Of a stretch of 64,000 bases of DNA, positions 16,467 to 24,979 are shown one piece after another. The stretch lies in contig JAGAKZ010000011.1 in assembly GCA_017848115.1 (NCBI GenBank), positions 1 to 64,000 on the forward strand, written 5' to 3'. The DNA comes from Oscillospiraceae bacterium (GTDB lineage: Bacteria > Bacillota > Clostridia > Oscillospirales > Ruminococcaceae). The position numbers and the translations under genes were made by a program. The notes under the pieces are model-generated. The model was not told the origin of the DNA. It worked only from the letters and a program-made list of their open reading frames with translations, and searched no databases. The stretch's first letter is position 1. Each line of letters begins with the position of its first letter.

Positions 16467-17279
16467 TTATATTTTAAAAGTTTCTCTGAATGCAGTGATG
16501 TTTTTTCCTGTTTCCGAGCCATATACCGCAAAACAGATTTCATCAAAACACTTTCCAAGCTCTTCTTCAACTATAACCTGCCTGAAACACTCTGACACTT
16601 CTTTTGGATTGTTTCCAAATGCTCCGCAACCCCACGCACCGAGAATAAGATTGTCATAGCCATTTATCATCGCTATTTTCATCATTATTCTTATTCGGCG
16701 TGTTATGGTTTCATTTATCGTCTTTTTAGATGCAAACAGTGCGGCACCTCTTCTGTTTGGTGCAGGAAGTGTAATAACCGATGTCATAAAATAATCTTTG
16801 ACAAGATTGCATTTTTCATCTCTGAACACACAAACATTTGGCGAAAGTAACATATAATCCGATTCTACAGGGCTTATATGAGTATTGTTGTACTTGTACA
16901 TTTCAGATGCATTTTCTGAAGTTAATGAACTGTACAATGTACTGCATCTGCAAAGCGCTTCTTCCTGAGCGTTTGCACCGAGTCTGAAACCGCCTCCGGG
17001 ATTGTGAGCATTTGCAAAATTCATCACAAGTGTTTTTTCATACCTTTTTGCAGCTTTGAACGAATCTTCATTTGTAACAATAATTTTGCAGATTTCATCT
17101 CTTCGCTTATAATCACGTATTTCTTCAGCCAATACTTGCTGAGTCTCTTTTACAGAATATACTTTTACTTCGCTATAGTCTGCGTTCGGAAGAATGATCT
17201 CTGTATCTATGTCCGGTAATTTATACTTTTTTTCCTGAGTTATTTTTATGGTTTCGTTAGCTATCTGTATGTTGTTCAT
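16467..17279 (-). CDS. TIGR02452-type PARG-like protein
   Basis: A 270-residue protein of the microbial poly(ADP-ribose) glycohydrolase-like macrodomain group (TIGR02452). The diagnostic segment NFANAHNPGGGFRLGANAQE, with GGG followed by QEE, holds the catalytic glutamates (near residues 94-116); ILGAWGCGAFGN near 219 is the macrodomain second loop. Family members are expected to hydrolyse ADP-ribose linkages, so it may reverse ADP-ribosylation of protein or nucleic acid. It lies 90 bases after the helicase-nuclease gene in the same direction and could be co-transcribed. The exact substrate is not known from sequence. Confidence 0.87.
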   Translation of the reverse strand: MNNIQIANETIKITQEKKYKLPDIDTEIILPNADYSEVKVYSVKETQQVLAEEIRDYKRRDEICKIIVTNEDSFKAAKRYEKTLVMNFANAHNPGGGFRLGANAQEEALCRCSTLYSSLTSENASEMYKYNNTHISPVESDYMLLSPNVCVFRDEKCNLVKDYFMTSVITLPAPNRRGAALFASKKTINETITRRIRIMMKIAMINGYDNLILGAWGCGAFGNNPKEVSECFRQVIVEEELGKCFDEICFAVYGSETGKNITAFRETFKI

Positions 17280-17369
17280 AGTCTGCCTCCTTTTGAATTA
17301 ATGTTAAATATATCTTAAATGATACTTTACTCCAAAGAGATTGTCAATACATTTTATGAAAAAAATCAC

Positions 17370-19619
17370 TCAGCTCCCCCAATACCTCTCCAACGCATCA
17401 GTACAATACGTCAGAATATCCGAGATATCATTTTCATCAAAAGTTTTCATTATACACTTATCAATCTGTATCACGCCAAGATATTTGGAATGTCTCATAT
17501 ACCCCATTCCTTCAAATCTTTTAAACGGGCTTGCAAGAATAAGTCTTTCGACATCTTTGGCAGTATATCCGCCTTTTGTAAAAATACAGGGTTTCTTCTC
17601 AGCTATAAGTCCGTTTTTTATTCTGTCCTCATAGTACCATGCAAATGATTCTGCAACATCTGACAGTAATGCTTCTCCCCTTTCATTCATGCATGAAATA
17701 AATGAGATCAGAAATACCGGTTTGTATGAGTATGACATCTGCATTTCATTACAAAATTCAAGAAACAGCTGTTTTCTGTTGTTTGGTGTGATCTCCGTCC
17801 AGCCAAATTTCTCACAATATTCTTTTACTCGTTTGCGTTCAAAATAATGTAATGTTTTGTGTTCGCTTATCGGAACATTCATATCAGGAACAATTTTCCC
17901 TTCTTTGATATAACGGCTTATAGTTTCTTCCTGTGCAGATACATGACGGATAAGCTCCATTTCAGAATACATTTTATTTGCTTTGTCCTGCCAGTTGAAT
18001 ATATCTATCACTTCATAATCCATCGCATAAACAGGAAAATCTATGAGTACTGCAGGTTTGTTTCCTTTTTGAAACATATCTTTGTCCCATTCTATAGCAT
18101 GCTTTGTTCCGAGTACAAGACCGCCCGGAACATATTCGGAAATGTTCAGCAGACGATGCAGAGAATATGCACTGTTAAACATATTTGCATTGTCAACAAA
18201 ATCAAATACCATAAGGAAGTCTTTGTCTTTATGAAGTCTCATTCCACGTCCGAGTTGTTGCATATATATTGTCTTTGACATAGTAGGGCGTGCCATAAAT
18301 AATACTTCTGTTATCGGGCTGTCCCAGCCTTCATTGAGCAGATCGCAGGCACAAAGAACCTGAATTTTCCGCTGTGAATAATCATCAAGGATCTGTTTTC
18401 TGACTGCTGTTTTTATTCCGCCTGATACAGCTTTTGCTTTTACACCACGTTCACAAAGCATATCCGAGATCACTTCTGCATGTTTTACGGAAGTGCAGAA
18501 GATAACTGCAGATTTTCCGTTTGCGTATTCGATATATGTATCCGCTATAAGATTGTTTCTGTCGGGAACCATGATAGTTTCTTCAAGGTCAAGAGCGTTA
18601 TACTTAAAACCGTTGATCCTTACATCTGACATATTGATATTTGTCTTGATTCGGATACAGCGTACAGGGCAAAGTACACCTGTTTCTACAGCTTCTTTTA
18701 TATCGAGTTTATGGGCAAAATTCTGAAATATTTCAAGCAGTTCTTCACCGTCTGCACGTTCAGGAGTAGCAGTTAGTCCCAATGTAAATTTCGGGTGAAA
18801 ATAAGTAAGAATTTTTCTGTAACTCTTAGCCGACGCATGATGACATTCATCAATAATAAGATAGTCAAAATCATTCGGGTCAAACTGTTCAAGATTTCTG
18901 ATAATACTCTGTACACTCGCACATACAACAAACGGATCTGTATCATGGTATTCATCGTAAAATCTGCCGACAGATACACCCTGCCATAGCTTTTCAAAAT
19001 TCGAAACGCCCTGCTCAACAAGTTCTTTTGTGTGGGCAAGAAACAAAACACGTTTGCCTGTCTGCTTTGCATCAAGTACACCTATTGCTGATTTCCCTGA
19101 ACCTGTTGCTCCCTGTACCAAAGCTATGGTCTTTCCGTTTTCACGCATTTTCACAAGGTTTGCAAGCGCTTCCTCCTGATGTTCTCTTAACTTAAAGACT
19201 TCCCCTTTCTGCCTTGGAGTATCTCCGTCAAAATACGTCAAAGCAGGTGAATAACCAAGAAATGTGATAAGTTCGTCTTTCACTCTTTCAGGAGTTTTAT
19301 ATATCTGATAGTCGGTCCATCTGAATACCTTCCAGCCTTCAAAAATCATGCTGTTTTGCTTTAGCAGATCATCAATATACTTTTCTCTTGAAACTTTACC
19401 CGGATCGTGCCATGTTTCACCGTCTATCTCAAAAGCTATCTTTTCATCATCGGTCATCACTGCAAAATCTATAGTTCTGTGATTTCCGTAAATGTCAACA
19501 AAGGGGTGCTGTAAGTATACAAACTGTCCTTTTTCGACTCCGAACACATCACAAAAAAGCTGTACAAACTGTTCTTCTGCACCACTGTTTCCGGCATTTT
19601 CAGACATTGTTACTTTCAT
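17370..19619 (-). CDS. SF2 (DEAD/DEAH) helicase with N-terminal nuclease-like domain
   Basis: A 749-residue protein. Residues about 25-125 form a DUF559/Vsr-like PD-(D/E)XK domain: IDFAV followed by KIAFEIDGETWH gives the expected acidic residues. Residues about 145-480 carry SF2 helicase motifs: QGATGSGKS (I), LIIDECHHAS (II), LTATPERADG (III), CACDLLNEGWD (V) and QQLGRGMR (VI). The C-terminal 250 residues are unassigned. It resembles type I/III restriction-like or repair helicases that act on DNA. It overlaps the 3' end of the MazG-like gene by 20 bases, implying coupled translation. A defence or repair role is inference. Confidence 0.87.
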   Translation of the reverse strand: MKVTMSENAGNSGAEEQFVQLFCDVFGVEKGQFVYLQHPFVDIYGNHRTIDFAVMTDDEKIAFEIDGETWHDPGKVSREKYIDDLLKQNSMIFEGWKVFRWTDYQIYKTPERVKDELITFLGYSPALTYFDGDTPRQKGEVFKLREHQEEALANLVKMRENGKTIALVQGATGSGKSAIGVLDAKQTGKRVLFLAHTKELVEQGVSNFEKLWQGVSVGRFYDEYHDTDPFVVCASVQSIIRNLEQFDPNDFDYLIIDECHHASAKSYRKILTYFHPKFTLGLTATPERADGEELLEIFQNFAHKLDIKEAVETGVLCPVRCIRIKTNINMSDVRINGFKYNALDLEETIMVPDRNNLIADTYIEYANGKSAVIFCTSVKHAEVISDMLCERGVKAKAVSGGIKTAVRKQILDDYSQRKIQVLCACDLLNEGWDSPITEVLFMARPTMSKTIYMQQLGRGMRLHKDKDFLMVFDFVDNANMFNSAYSLHRLLNISEYVPGGLVLGTKHAIEWDKDMFQKGNKPAVLIDFPVYAMDYEVIDIFNWQDKANKMYSEMELIRHVSAQEETISRYIKEGKIVPDMNVPISEHKTLHYFERKRVKEYCEKFGWTEITPNNRKQLFLEFCNEMQMSYSYKPVFLISFISCMNERGEALLSDVAESFAWYYEDRIKNGLIAEKKPCIFTKGGYTAKDVERLILASPFKRFEGMGYMRHSKYLGVIQIDKCIMKTFDENDISDILTYCTDALERYWGS

Positions 19620-19929
19620 CTTCGATTACTCCTTTTAGAAGCAGTCTTTTTTCAAAACCGCCACGTTCTTCTGCTTTTTTCGCACGAAGTTTCTCAAGTT
19701 CATCAACCGAATAACCCCTTGCAACTGTAACAGCATATACCACTTCAAGAAGGTCTGCAAGTTCCTCAAGGGATTTGTCCTCCTGATATTCATTCAGTTC
19801 TTCACTCAGTTTTTTATCAAGATATTCAATATATGTATCCTTATCCATAACTTCAACAATGCACTTTTTACCCGACTTTTCTATGATTTCAGGAATGAGA
19901 TCCCTGACAAGTTTATTGTATTTGATCAT
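19600..19929 (-). CDS. MazG-like NTP pyrophosphohydrolase
   Basis: A 109-residue all-alpha NTP pyrophosphatase of the PRA-PH/MazG superfamily (COG4997-like). The metal-binding pattern is visible as KKLSEELNEYQ followed by SLEELADLLEVVYAV (E..E and E..D). The opening YNKLVRDLIPEIIEKSG is characteristic. Such enzymes remove non-canonical or excess nucleoside triphosphates. It is the first gene of a leftward group with the helicase-nuclease and the PARG-like gene; the 20-base overlap with the helicase suggests that they work together. Confidence 0.86.
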   Translation of the reverse strand: MIKYNKLVRDLIPEIIEKSGKKCIVEVMDKDTYIEYLDKKLSEELNEYQEDKSLEELADLLEVVYAVTVARGYSVDELEKLRAKKAEERGGFEKRLLLKGVIEDESNNV

Positions 19930-20243
19930 ATAACCCCCCTCCCGAATATTATAATACCAAATAACTGATTTTTAGTATAAATATATAATCATTTATAACA
20001 ATATGGCCTGATATTTTTATCATATTATACAACAAAAATATTATTGTGTCAATGTTTTAGCTTTACAAATGTAATAATTTGCACACATAAAAATGTGTTA
20101 TTTTTTTAATTAAAGTATAAAAAAGCAGTCATAAATAATATGACTGCTTTTGATTTTTACAAAATCGAAAAATTATTTGATAAAATTTTTTCTTTAAGAT
20201 TATGTTCACTCTGATACGCTAACCCCAGAACCAATAAGATTAA
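19930..20243. other. Intergenic region upstream of the MazG-like gene
   Basis: AT-rich. It holds the terminator at 20122-20153 and presumably the leftward promoter for the MazG-like gene, although I found no consensus pair. No gene is visible. Confidence 0.6.
20122..20153. terminator. Terminator downstream of the system 2 dockerin gene
   Basis: AAAGCAGTCATA pairs with TATGACTGCTTT, with T runs on both strands. Confidence 0.85.
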
Positions 20244-20927
20244 TTAACCTTTTCCAAGAGTAACATCATCTTTTGAGATATACTGTTTCATCACAGCAAG
20301 GTCGCAGAGATCTAATTTATCATCTGCGTTTACGTCTGCCGATGATTTCTGAACGTCTGTAAAATCAATATCTCCGAGAAGGTAAAGTGAAATATTTGTA
20401 AGATCTGTAAGGTCTATTTCACTGTCACCGTTTGTATCTCCGCATTCATTTTTTGTAACAAATGAAGCAGAACCGTTATATACAACACCATTATATTCAG
20501 GCATTTCATTTTTGCTAGGGTCTGCGTACCAGAACATTACGTACTTGCTGTCTATTCCGTTTTCTTCACAGTATTTCTTTGCTTCATCTATTTCCTCTTT
20601 GATACAGCTTGTATAAACAACATAGCTGTGTACTGATACAAAATCAACTGTTACAGCTCTGTTTTCTTTTCCTGAATATTTGCTGAAAACATTCTCTTTG
20701 AGTCTGTCACATATATCTGTAAGCATCTTTGCAGTTTCATCGTCTACAATTTCAACAGGTCTGCGGTCAATTTCAATACCATCAGGAATATATGCACCGC
20801 TTACCATAGTGGTTACAGCTTCCTCTTTTTCCTGTTCTATCGCATTTAATACTGTTTTTGTATCTGCATTTACAGACAATGCTGATACGAAAGAAAAAGC
20901 CATAATAAAAGATAATATTTTTTTCAT
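20244..20927 (-). CDS. Secreted dockerin protein (system 2)
   Basis: A 227-residue exported protein: signal peptide (MKKILSFIMAFSFVSALSV), a middle domain of about 140 residues I do not recognise (containing VTVDFVSVHSYVVYTSCIK and EIDEAKKYCEENGIDSKYV), and a C-terminal dockerin (about 163-227) with DTNGDSEIDLTDL and DVNADDKLDLCDL loops. The middle part recalls the EESAKAIESYIESQGYSKD unit of the protein at 1455-2519 in spacing and helix pattern, so they may share a fold. It starts 30 bases after the anti-sigma-like gene and is the third gene of the sigma operon. AGGCG-type ribosome site before the ATG. Confidence 0.82.
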   Translation of the reverse strand: MKKILSFIMAFSFVSALSVNADTKTVLNAIEQEKEEAVTTMVSGAYIPDGIEIDRRPVEIVDDETAKMLTDICDRLKENVFSKYSGKENRAVTVDFVSVHSYVVYTSCIKEEIDEAKKYCEENGIDSKYVMFWYADPSKNEMPEYNGVVYNGSASFVTKNECGDTNGDSEIDLTDLTNISLYLLGDIDFTDVQKSSADVNADDKLDLCDLAVMKQYISKDDVTLGKG

Positions 20928-20957
20928 GATAATACGCCTCCGTCATTAATAATATCG

Positions 20958-22115
20958 TCACTCAGGTATACCTATTTCAGAACCTGTAAAATCAGTTACC
21001 TCGTTTTCAAATCTTACAGTTTCAAAAAAAGCGTCCACCTGTTCTTTCCCTACAAAAAATGTGTATCTTTGCTCCATTATATTTGTTGTAATATATCCGT
21101 CTGCTGATATACCGAAAGATTTATTTTTTATACCGAGTAAATCTATACTTATAGCTACTGTATATACTACATCCGGTTCAAAGTCCTCTGTAATTGCAGA
21201 TTCTTTATTTTTATAAATAAGTTCTTCAAGAAGTACTTTATCATATATCTCTGTACAGTTGCCATCTTTTTTATTACAAAGCAGTGTACCAAATGAAATC
21301 GTATTTTCGCCGTTAAGTAAATCCAGCATCTCTCCGAGCGTTGACGGAGTATATTCTCTGTTTGTGTATACAAAATACTTATCATTTGTTTCAAACTTCA
21401 CCGCAACAGCACATCCGGAAGATATATCGGAAATGCTGAAAACTTCTGCATTGATACTGAAGATCTTATCTGTATATATGTCATATCCTTTTGCTGTTAT
21501 ACTTGTAATATACTCATTTACACAGTCAGTAGAAATCTCCTTTGTACGTGTACAGTATGCACTTCCGTCAAATGATATTTCGGTAAACTTTTCATATATC
21601 TCTTTTTCGTCCCACTTTGGAATTTCGTAATATTCTGAAGTTTCAGCAGTTGTGGCATCCGTTATACTTACTGTAATTTTCTGCGATACCGGTACTGTTC
21701 CACTGCTTATGTCCGTAACTATATCCGTAACTGTTAAAACCGGCATATTTCCGTTTTCTATATCCGGTTCATTGTTTTCCGATACAGTTATCAAGGGTTC
21801 TGCAGTTTCCGATACAGTTGCCTGCGAAGTTGGCTCGGTGGCTTTTTTTATAGTACGGCTGTATTTCTCAGAATCAATATTTGTTATCATATGTGTCACA
21901 GTTTCATCTTGTAACGCTGAATATTCCGTATTGCTGTTTACTGTTTCAAGAACAGGTTTATCATTTTTTGAAAAGAAAATGCATACTGCAAATACACACA
22001 ATGCCGAACAGACAGATACAGCTGTTCTTGTTTTATATCTGCGTATCTTTTGTTTTTCAAGATATTCATCACGCTTTTTAAAAACTGTATCAGCAATTTG
22101 CCTATAATCCTTCAT
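20958..22115 (-). CDS. Single-pass membrane protein, probable anti-sigma/sensor (system 2)
   Basis: A 385-residue protein: a short cytoplasmic N-terminus (about 28 residues, KDYRQIADTVFKKRDEYLEKQ), one membrane segment (TAVSVCSALCVFAVCIFF), a long Thr/Ser/Glu-rich extracellular stalk (about 50-160), and an extracellular domain of about 220 residues with no recognised family. The start at 22115 (ATG) overlaps the sigma gene by 14 bases; the TTG at 22121 is less likely. Coupling to an ECF sigma factor upstream and a dockerin gene downstream suggests a surface sensor controlling the sigma factor. The cytoplasmic segment is very short for an anti-sigma domain, so direct inhibition is uncertain. 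Confidence 0.75.
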   Translation of the reverse strand: MKDYRQIADTVFKKRDEYLEKQKIRRYKTRTAVSVCSALCVFAVCIFFSKNDKPVLETVNSNTEYSALQDETVTHMITNIDSEKYSRTIKKATEPTSQATVSETAEPLITVSENNEPDIENGNMPVLTVTDIVTDISSGTVPVSQKITVSITDATTAETSEYYEIPKWDEKEIYEKFTEISFDGSAYCTRTKEISTDCVNEYITSITAKGYDIYTDKIFSINAEVFSISDISSGCAVAVKFETNDKYFVYTNREYTPSTLGEMLDLLNGENTISFGTLLCNKKDGNCTEIYDKVLLEELIYKNKESAITEDFEPDVVYTVAISIDLLGIKNKSFGISADGYITTNIMEQRYTFFVGKEQVDAFFETVRFENEVTDFTGSEIGIPE

Positions 22116-22656
22116 AAACAAATCCCGCCTTTTCCAATTGTGATTTAAGTGAATTTTTAGCCCTGTACAGCAGATTTCCTACCTGACGTTTCGATTTATG
22201 CATTATTTTGGCTATATCCGCAGTGTCAAATCCTTCAAAATACATCAGATACAGCACCTGAAAATATTCTGATTTTAAAGTTTTCATATATCCAAGCAGT
22301 TCTATTCGTTCTTCACCGGCTATGTACTGATTTTCAATATCAGCTTCATCTGTCAGATGAAATAACTCATCTACCGAAAAATCAGAAAACTTTGACGTGT
22401 ATCGGAGATAATCAAAAGCACTGTTTCTTGCAATCGTATAAAGCCACGATTTAAATTTGCACTTACCATTAAAATGTGGTTTTTTAACTGCAAGCTTAAC
22501 AAATGTCTCCTGCATAATTTCTTCTGCTACACAGATATTTTTCACTATACTGTTTATGTACAGTGATAAACCTTCATTGTATTCATTTATGATCTCTACA
22601 AGTCCATCATCATCACCATCAAGGAAACTGCGGTAGCGATCCGCATCGTTGCCCAT
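22102..22656 (-). CDS. ECF-type RNA polymerase sigma factor (system 2)
   Basis: A 184-residue ECF sigma factor. Region 2 is near residues 20-90 (VAEEIMQETFVKLAVKK and CKFKSWLYTIARNSAFDYLR, the -10 recognition and melting part); region 4 is near 118-175 (YFQVLYLMYFEGFDTADIAKI, then KRQVGNLLYRAKNSL). GGAGGG precedes the ATG. First gene of a three-gene operon with the membrane partner and a dockerin protein. It is only distantly similar to the sigma factors of systems 1 and 3, so these are separate regulators rather than recent copies. Confidence 0.9.
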   Translation of the reverse strand: MGNDADRYRSFLDGDDDGLVEIINEYNEGLSLYINSIVKNICVAEEIMQETFVKLAVKKPHFNGKCKFKSWLYTIARNSAFDYLRYTSKFSDFSVDELFHLTDEADIENQYIAGEERIELLGYMKTLKSEYFQVLYLMYFEGFDTADIAKIMHKSKRQVGNLLYRAKNSLKSQLEKAGFVYEGL

Positions 22657-22737
22657 TTGATTCCCTCCTTTTTAACTTCAAGCAAATTTGCCCTTCTATA
22701 TATTAAACGTATAAAAGGCATCTTTTTCTCAGTAAAA

Positions 22738-22780
22738 AAATAACGTCCCCTCATTTTTATAAAGGGAACGTTATTTTTAT
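22738..22780. terminator. Terminator of the HtrA-like gene
   Basis: AACGT-CCC pairs with GGG-A-ACGTT around an A/T loop, with T-rich tracts on both sides. Confidence 0.75.
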
Positions 22781-22801
22781 AATATCATCAAAACAATATG
22801 C

Positions 22802-24256
22802 TTATCTGCGTGAATACTCATTCCACCATTCTTCGAAGAATTCTTCAAAAGCATCTCTTGGTGGTTGCTGAGGTGTCTGCTGTTCAGGTATCTGTGGTAT
22901 CTGCTGTTCCTGCTGTGGAGCCTGCTCTTCAGGCACAGTCTGTTCAGGTGTTGTTGTTTCTTCCTTAGTCGGCTGTGATGCTTCTTCAAGAACTACATCT
23001 ACATACTGATATTTTTTATTTCTTAAAATTGTAAGCTGAAGTGTATCTCCTGCTTTGTATTTATTTTTTATCTTGTTGAGTTCATTTACAGTAGTAACAG
23101 ATTCGCCGTTTGCCGCAACTATTATATCACCTGCAAGTATTCCTGCTTTTTCAGCGGCACCGCCCGGATTTACGGAATCAACGAGAATGCCTTCAGCGTC
23201 ACTGCCGTAATAAGCATTTGTTGAACCGCCTGTAAGTCCTATCTGTGGTCTGCCTGTTACATAACCTATATTTATAAGGTCATTTACTATATTCATAGCA
23301 TCATTTATCGGAATAGCAAAACCAAGACCTTCTATTGTAGCTTCAGAATAAGAGTTTGACATCTTCATGGAATTTATACCGATGACCTGTCCGCAATCAT
23401 TAATAAGCGGACCGCCTGAGTTACCTGAATTTATAGCGGCATCTGTCTGGATAAGTTCCATTATAACTTCGTCCATGTCTATTTCTCTGTTAAGTCCTGA
23501 AATATATCCTACCGTAAGTGTACCAAAAAGGTCAAATCCAAGTGGATTTCCTATAGCAACGGCTGAATCTCCGACATTTAGCTTATCACTGTCACCGATT
23601 TCAGCAGGAACAAGGTTTGAAGCCTCAACTTTAAGAACTGCAATATCCGAAAGAACATCATAACCTACTATTTCTGCTGTGTATTCAGTTTCATCATGCA
23701 TAAGTACAGTAACTTCGTCAACGTTATAACCACTTTTGTATATAACATGAGCATTTGTGATAACATATCCGTCACTTGAAATAACTATACCTGTACCTGT
23801 TCCCTGTGCCTGTCCTCCCTGGTTACCGTAAAAACCATAACCTGAGTTGCCTGTAGTGCTGAATACTGTTTTTATACCTACAACAGAAGGAAGCATTTTC
23901 TTATATATTTCCTGTGTTGAAAGTGCATTTTCGCTTCTCGACAACTGAAAAAGACTTGTCATTTCATATGTTGTACCCGGAACTATTTCGGCGGGGGCTG
24001 TTTCTGTCACGTCATCGGCAATATTTTTGTCCGGTTCTTCTGTTTTTTCAACAGATAATTTATTTACGCTGTCATTATCACTGAAATGACGATATCCGGC
24101 AATTGAAGCTGTGGAAATGCCGGCTATACAGCAAAGTGCAACCACTGCTTTTAAAACTTTCTTACCCCTGCCTTTTTTCTTTGCTGTACTTTCGTCAGCA
24201 GGTGTATATGTTGTTTCTTTTGTATTTGTTTCCGAGTTGTAGTTGTTTTCAAACAT
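22802..24256 (-). CDS. htrA: HtrA/DegP-like membrane-anchored serine protease
   Basis: A 484-residue extracytoplasmic quality-control protease. The N-terminus is cytoplasmic and basic (KKKGRGKK), followed by a membrane anchor (about 34-53). The S1C protease domain shows His170 in TNAHVI, Asp204 in LSDIAVLKV and Ser280 in NSGNSGGPL. A PDZ domain follows (about 330-425, GAAEKAGILAGDIIVAANG). The last 60 residues are a Pro/Gln/Glu-rich tail. It degrades or refolds damaged exported proteins. It lies upstream of, and in line with, the system 2 sigma operon but is separated by a terminator. Confidence 0.94.
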   Translation of the reverse strand: MFENNYNSETNTKETTYTPADESTAKKKGRGKKVLKAVVALCCIAGISTASIAGYRHFSDNDSVNKLSVEKTEEPDKNIADDVTETAPAEIVPGTTYEMTSLFQLSRSENALSTQEIYKKMLPSVVGIKTVFSTTGNSGYGFYGNQGGQAQGTGTGIVISSDGYVITNAHVIYKSGYNVDEVTVLMHDETEYTAEIVGYDVLSDIAVLKVEASNLVPAEIGDSDKLNVGDSAVAIGNPLGFDLFGTLTVGYISGLNREIDMDEVIMELIQTDAAINSGNSGGPLINDCGQVIGINSMKMSNSYSEATIEGLGFAIPINDAMNIVNDLINIGYVTGRPQIGLTGGSTNAYYGSDAEGILVDSVNPGGAAEKAGILAGDIIVAANGESVTTVNELNKIKNKYKAGDTLQLTILRNKKYQYVDVVLEEASQPTKEETTTPEQTVPEEQAPQQEQQIPQIPEQQTPQQPPRDAFEEFFEEWWNEYSRR

Positions 24257-24733
24257 TATACTTTCTTCCTTTCAATATTGTAGAACATATGTTTATTTAC
24301 TTCGTTTTAGCTTATATCTATATTTTACTCTTTTATGTGATAATTATATGTGAAAACCTCGAAAAGATTGTCAGGTAAAAATATATTATCTGTGGTAATA
24401 AAGGAATTATATTTTCACAAACAAATCTTTGAAATAAGCATTATACTATATATAATAATCAATTATTTTTGTACTGTTATTGTCATCAAAATATAAATTA
24501 TATCTTTTCAAAAGTTATAACTTATATGGCAAATTTACATATAATTATTTTACCGGGTAAAATAATTACTTTTTAATGTGTTTTTTTTACTTGTTAATGT
24601 CTTATTTTTACTTAAAACCATACTTAAAACAAATGCAAAATTTTAAAAATTAATCAAACTTTTTCAAAAAAATAAAATCCCTCTCGAATATTATATATAA
24701 TAAAATCAGTGTCAATTTTATTATTATTTTATT

Positions 24734-24814
24734 GTCGATTTCAACAATGAATTTGTGTCAAAATAATGGTTTTTTGTTTTTTCGAAAATTCTGGTCAGTT
24801 TCAACAATTTATTT
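24734..24814 (+). repeat. Direct repeat pair upstream of the xylanase promoter
   Basis: GTCGATTTCAACAAT at 24734 and GTCAGTTTCAACAAT at 24794, each followed two bases later by ATTT, spaced exactly 60 bases apart. Candidate binding sites for a regulator of xylan use. Confidence 0.5.
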
Positions 24815-24842
24815 TTAATATAAAGCTTCTATTGTATGTAAC

Positions 24843-24871
24843 TTGACATATATTTATTTTTATTGTACAAT
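24843..24871 (+). promoter_or_regulatory. Promoter of the xylanase gene
   Basis: TTGACA (24843-24848), 17-base spacer, TACAAT (24866-24871). Transcription would begin near 24878, which rules out an upstream start codon at 24863. Confidence 0.85.
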
Positions 24872-24883
24872 AAAACCATCGAA

Positions 24884-24911
24884 GAGATAAAAAAAGGATT
24901 TGGTTTATCTC
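24884..24911 (+). promoter_or_regulatory. Leader hairpin of the xylanase transcript
   Basis: GAGATAAA (24884-24891) pairs with TTTATCTC (24904-24911) near the predicted 5' end; may stabilise the mRNA. Confidence 0.45.
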
Positions 24912-24979
24912 ACAAATATATTGTTTATCAAATAATTGTTAATAGTATTTATTTATTTTTTAAAGAAAGAGGTATTTTA

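Larger units (their letters stand above)
24257..24979. other. Long AT-rich region upstream of the xylanase gene
   Basis: About 720 bases without a gene. It includes the leftward promoter region of the HtrA gene (no clean consensus), a pair of direct repeats (24734-24754 and 24794-24814), the xylanase promoter (24843-24871) and a leader hairpin (24884-24911). Confidence 0.65.

Noticed and set aside
23367-23663. Rightward frame inside the htrA gene
   Set aside because: It follows from the codon pattern of htrA on the other strand, with no start signals or family resemblance. The same holds for the other antisense frames inside adhE, gdhA, ilvC and the lipoprotein genes.
24863-24979. N-terminal extension of the xylanase
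   Set aside because: It would start before the predicted transcription start and would put about 39 residues before a perfect signal peptide.
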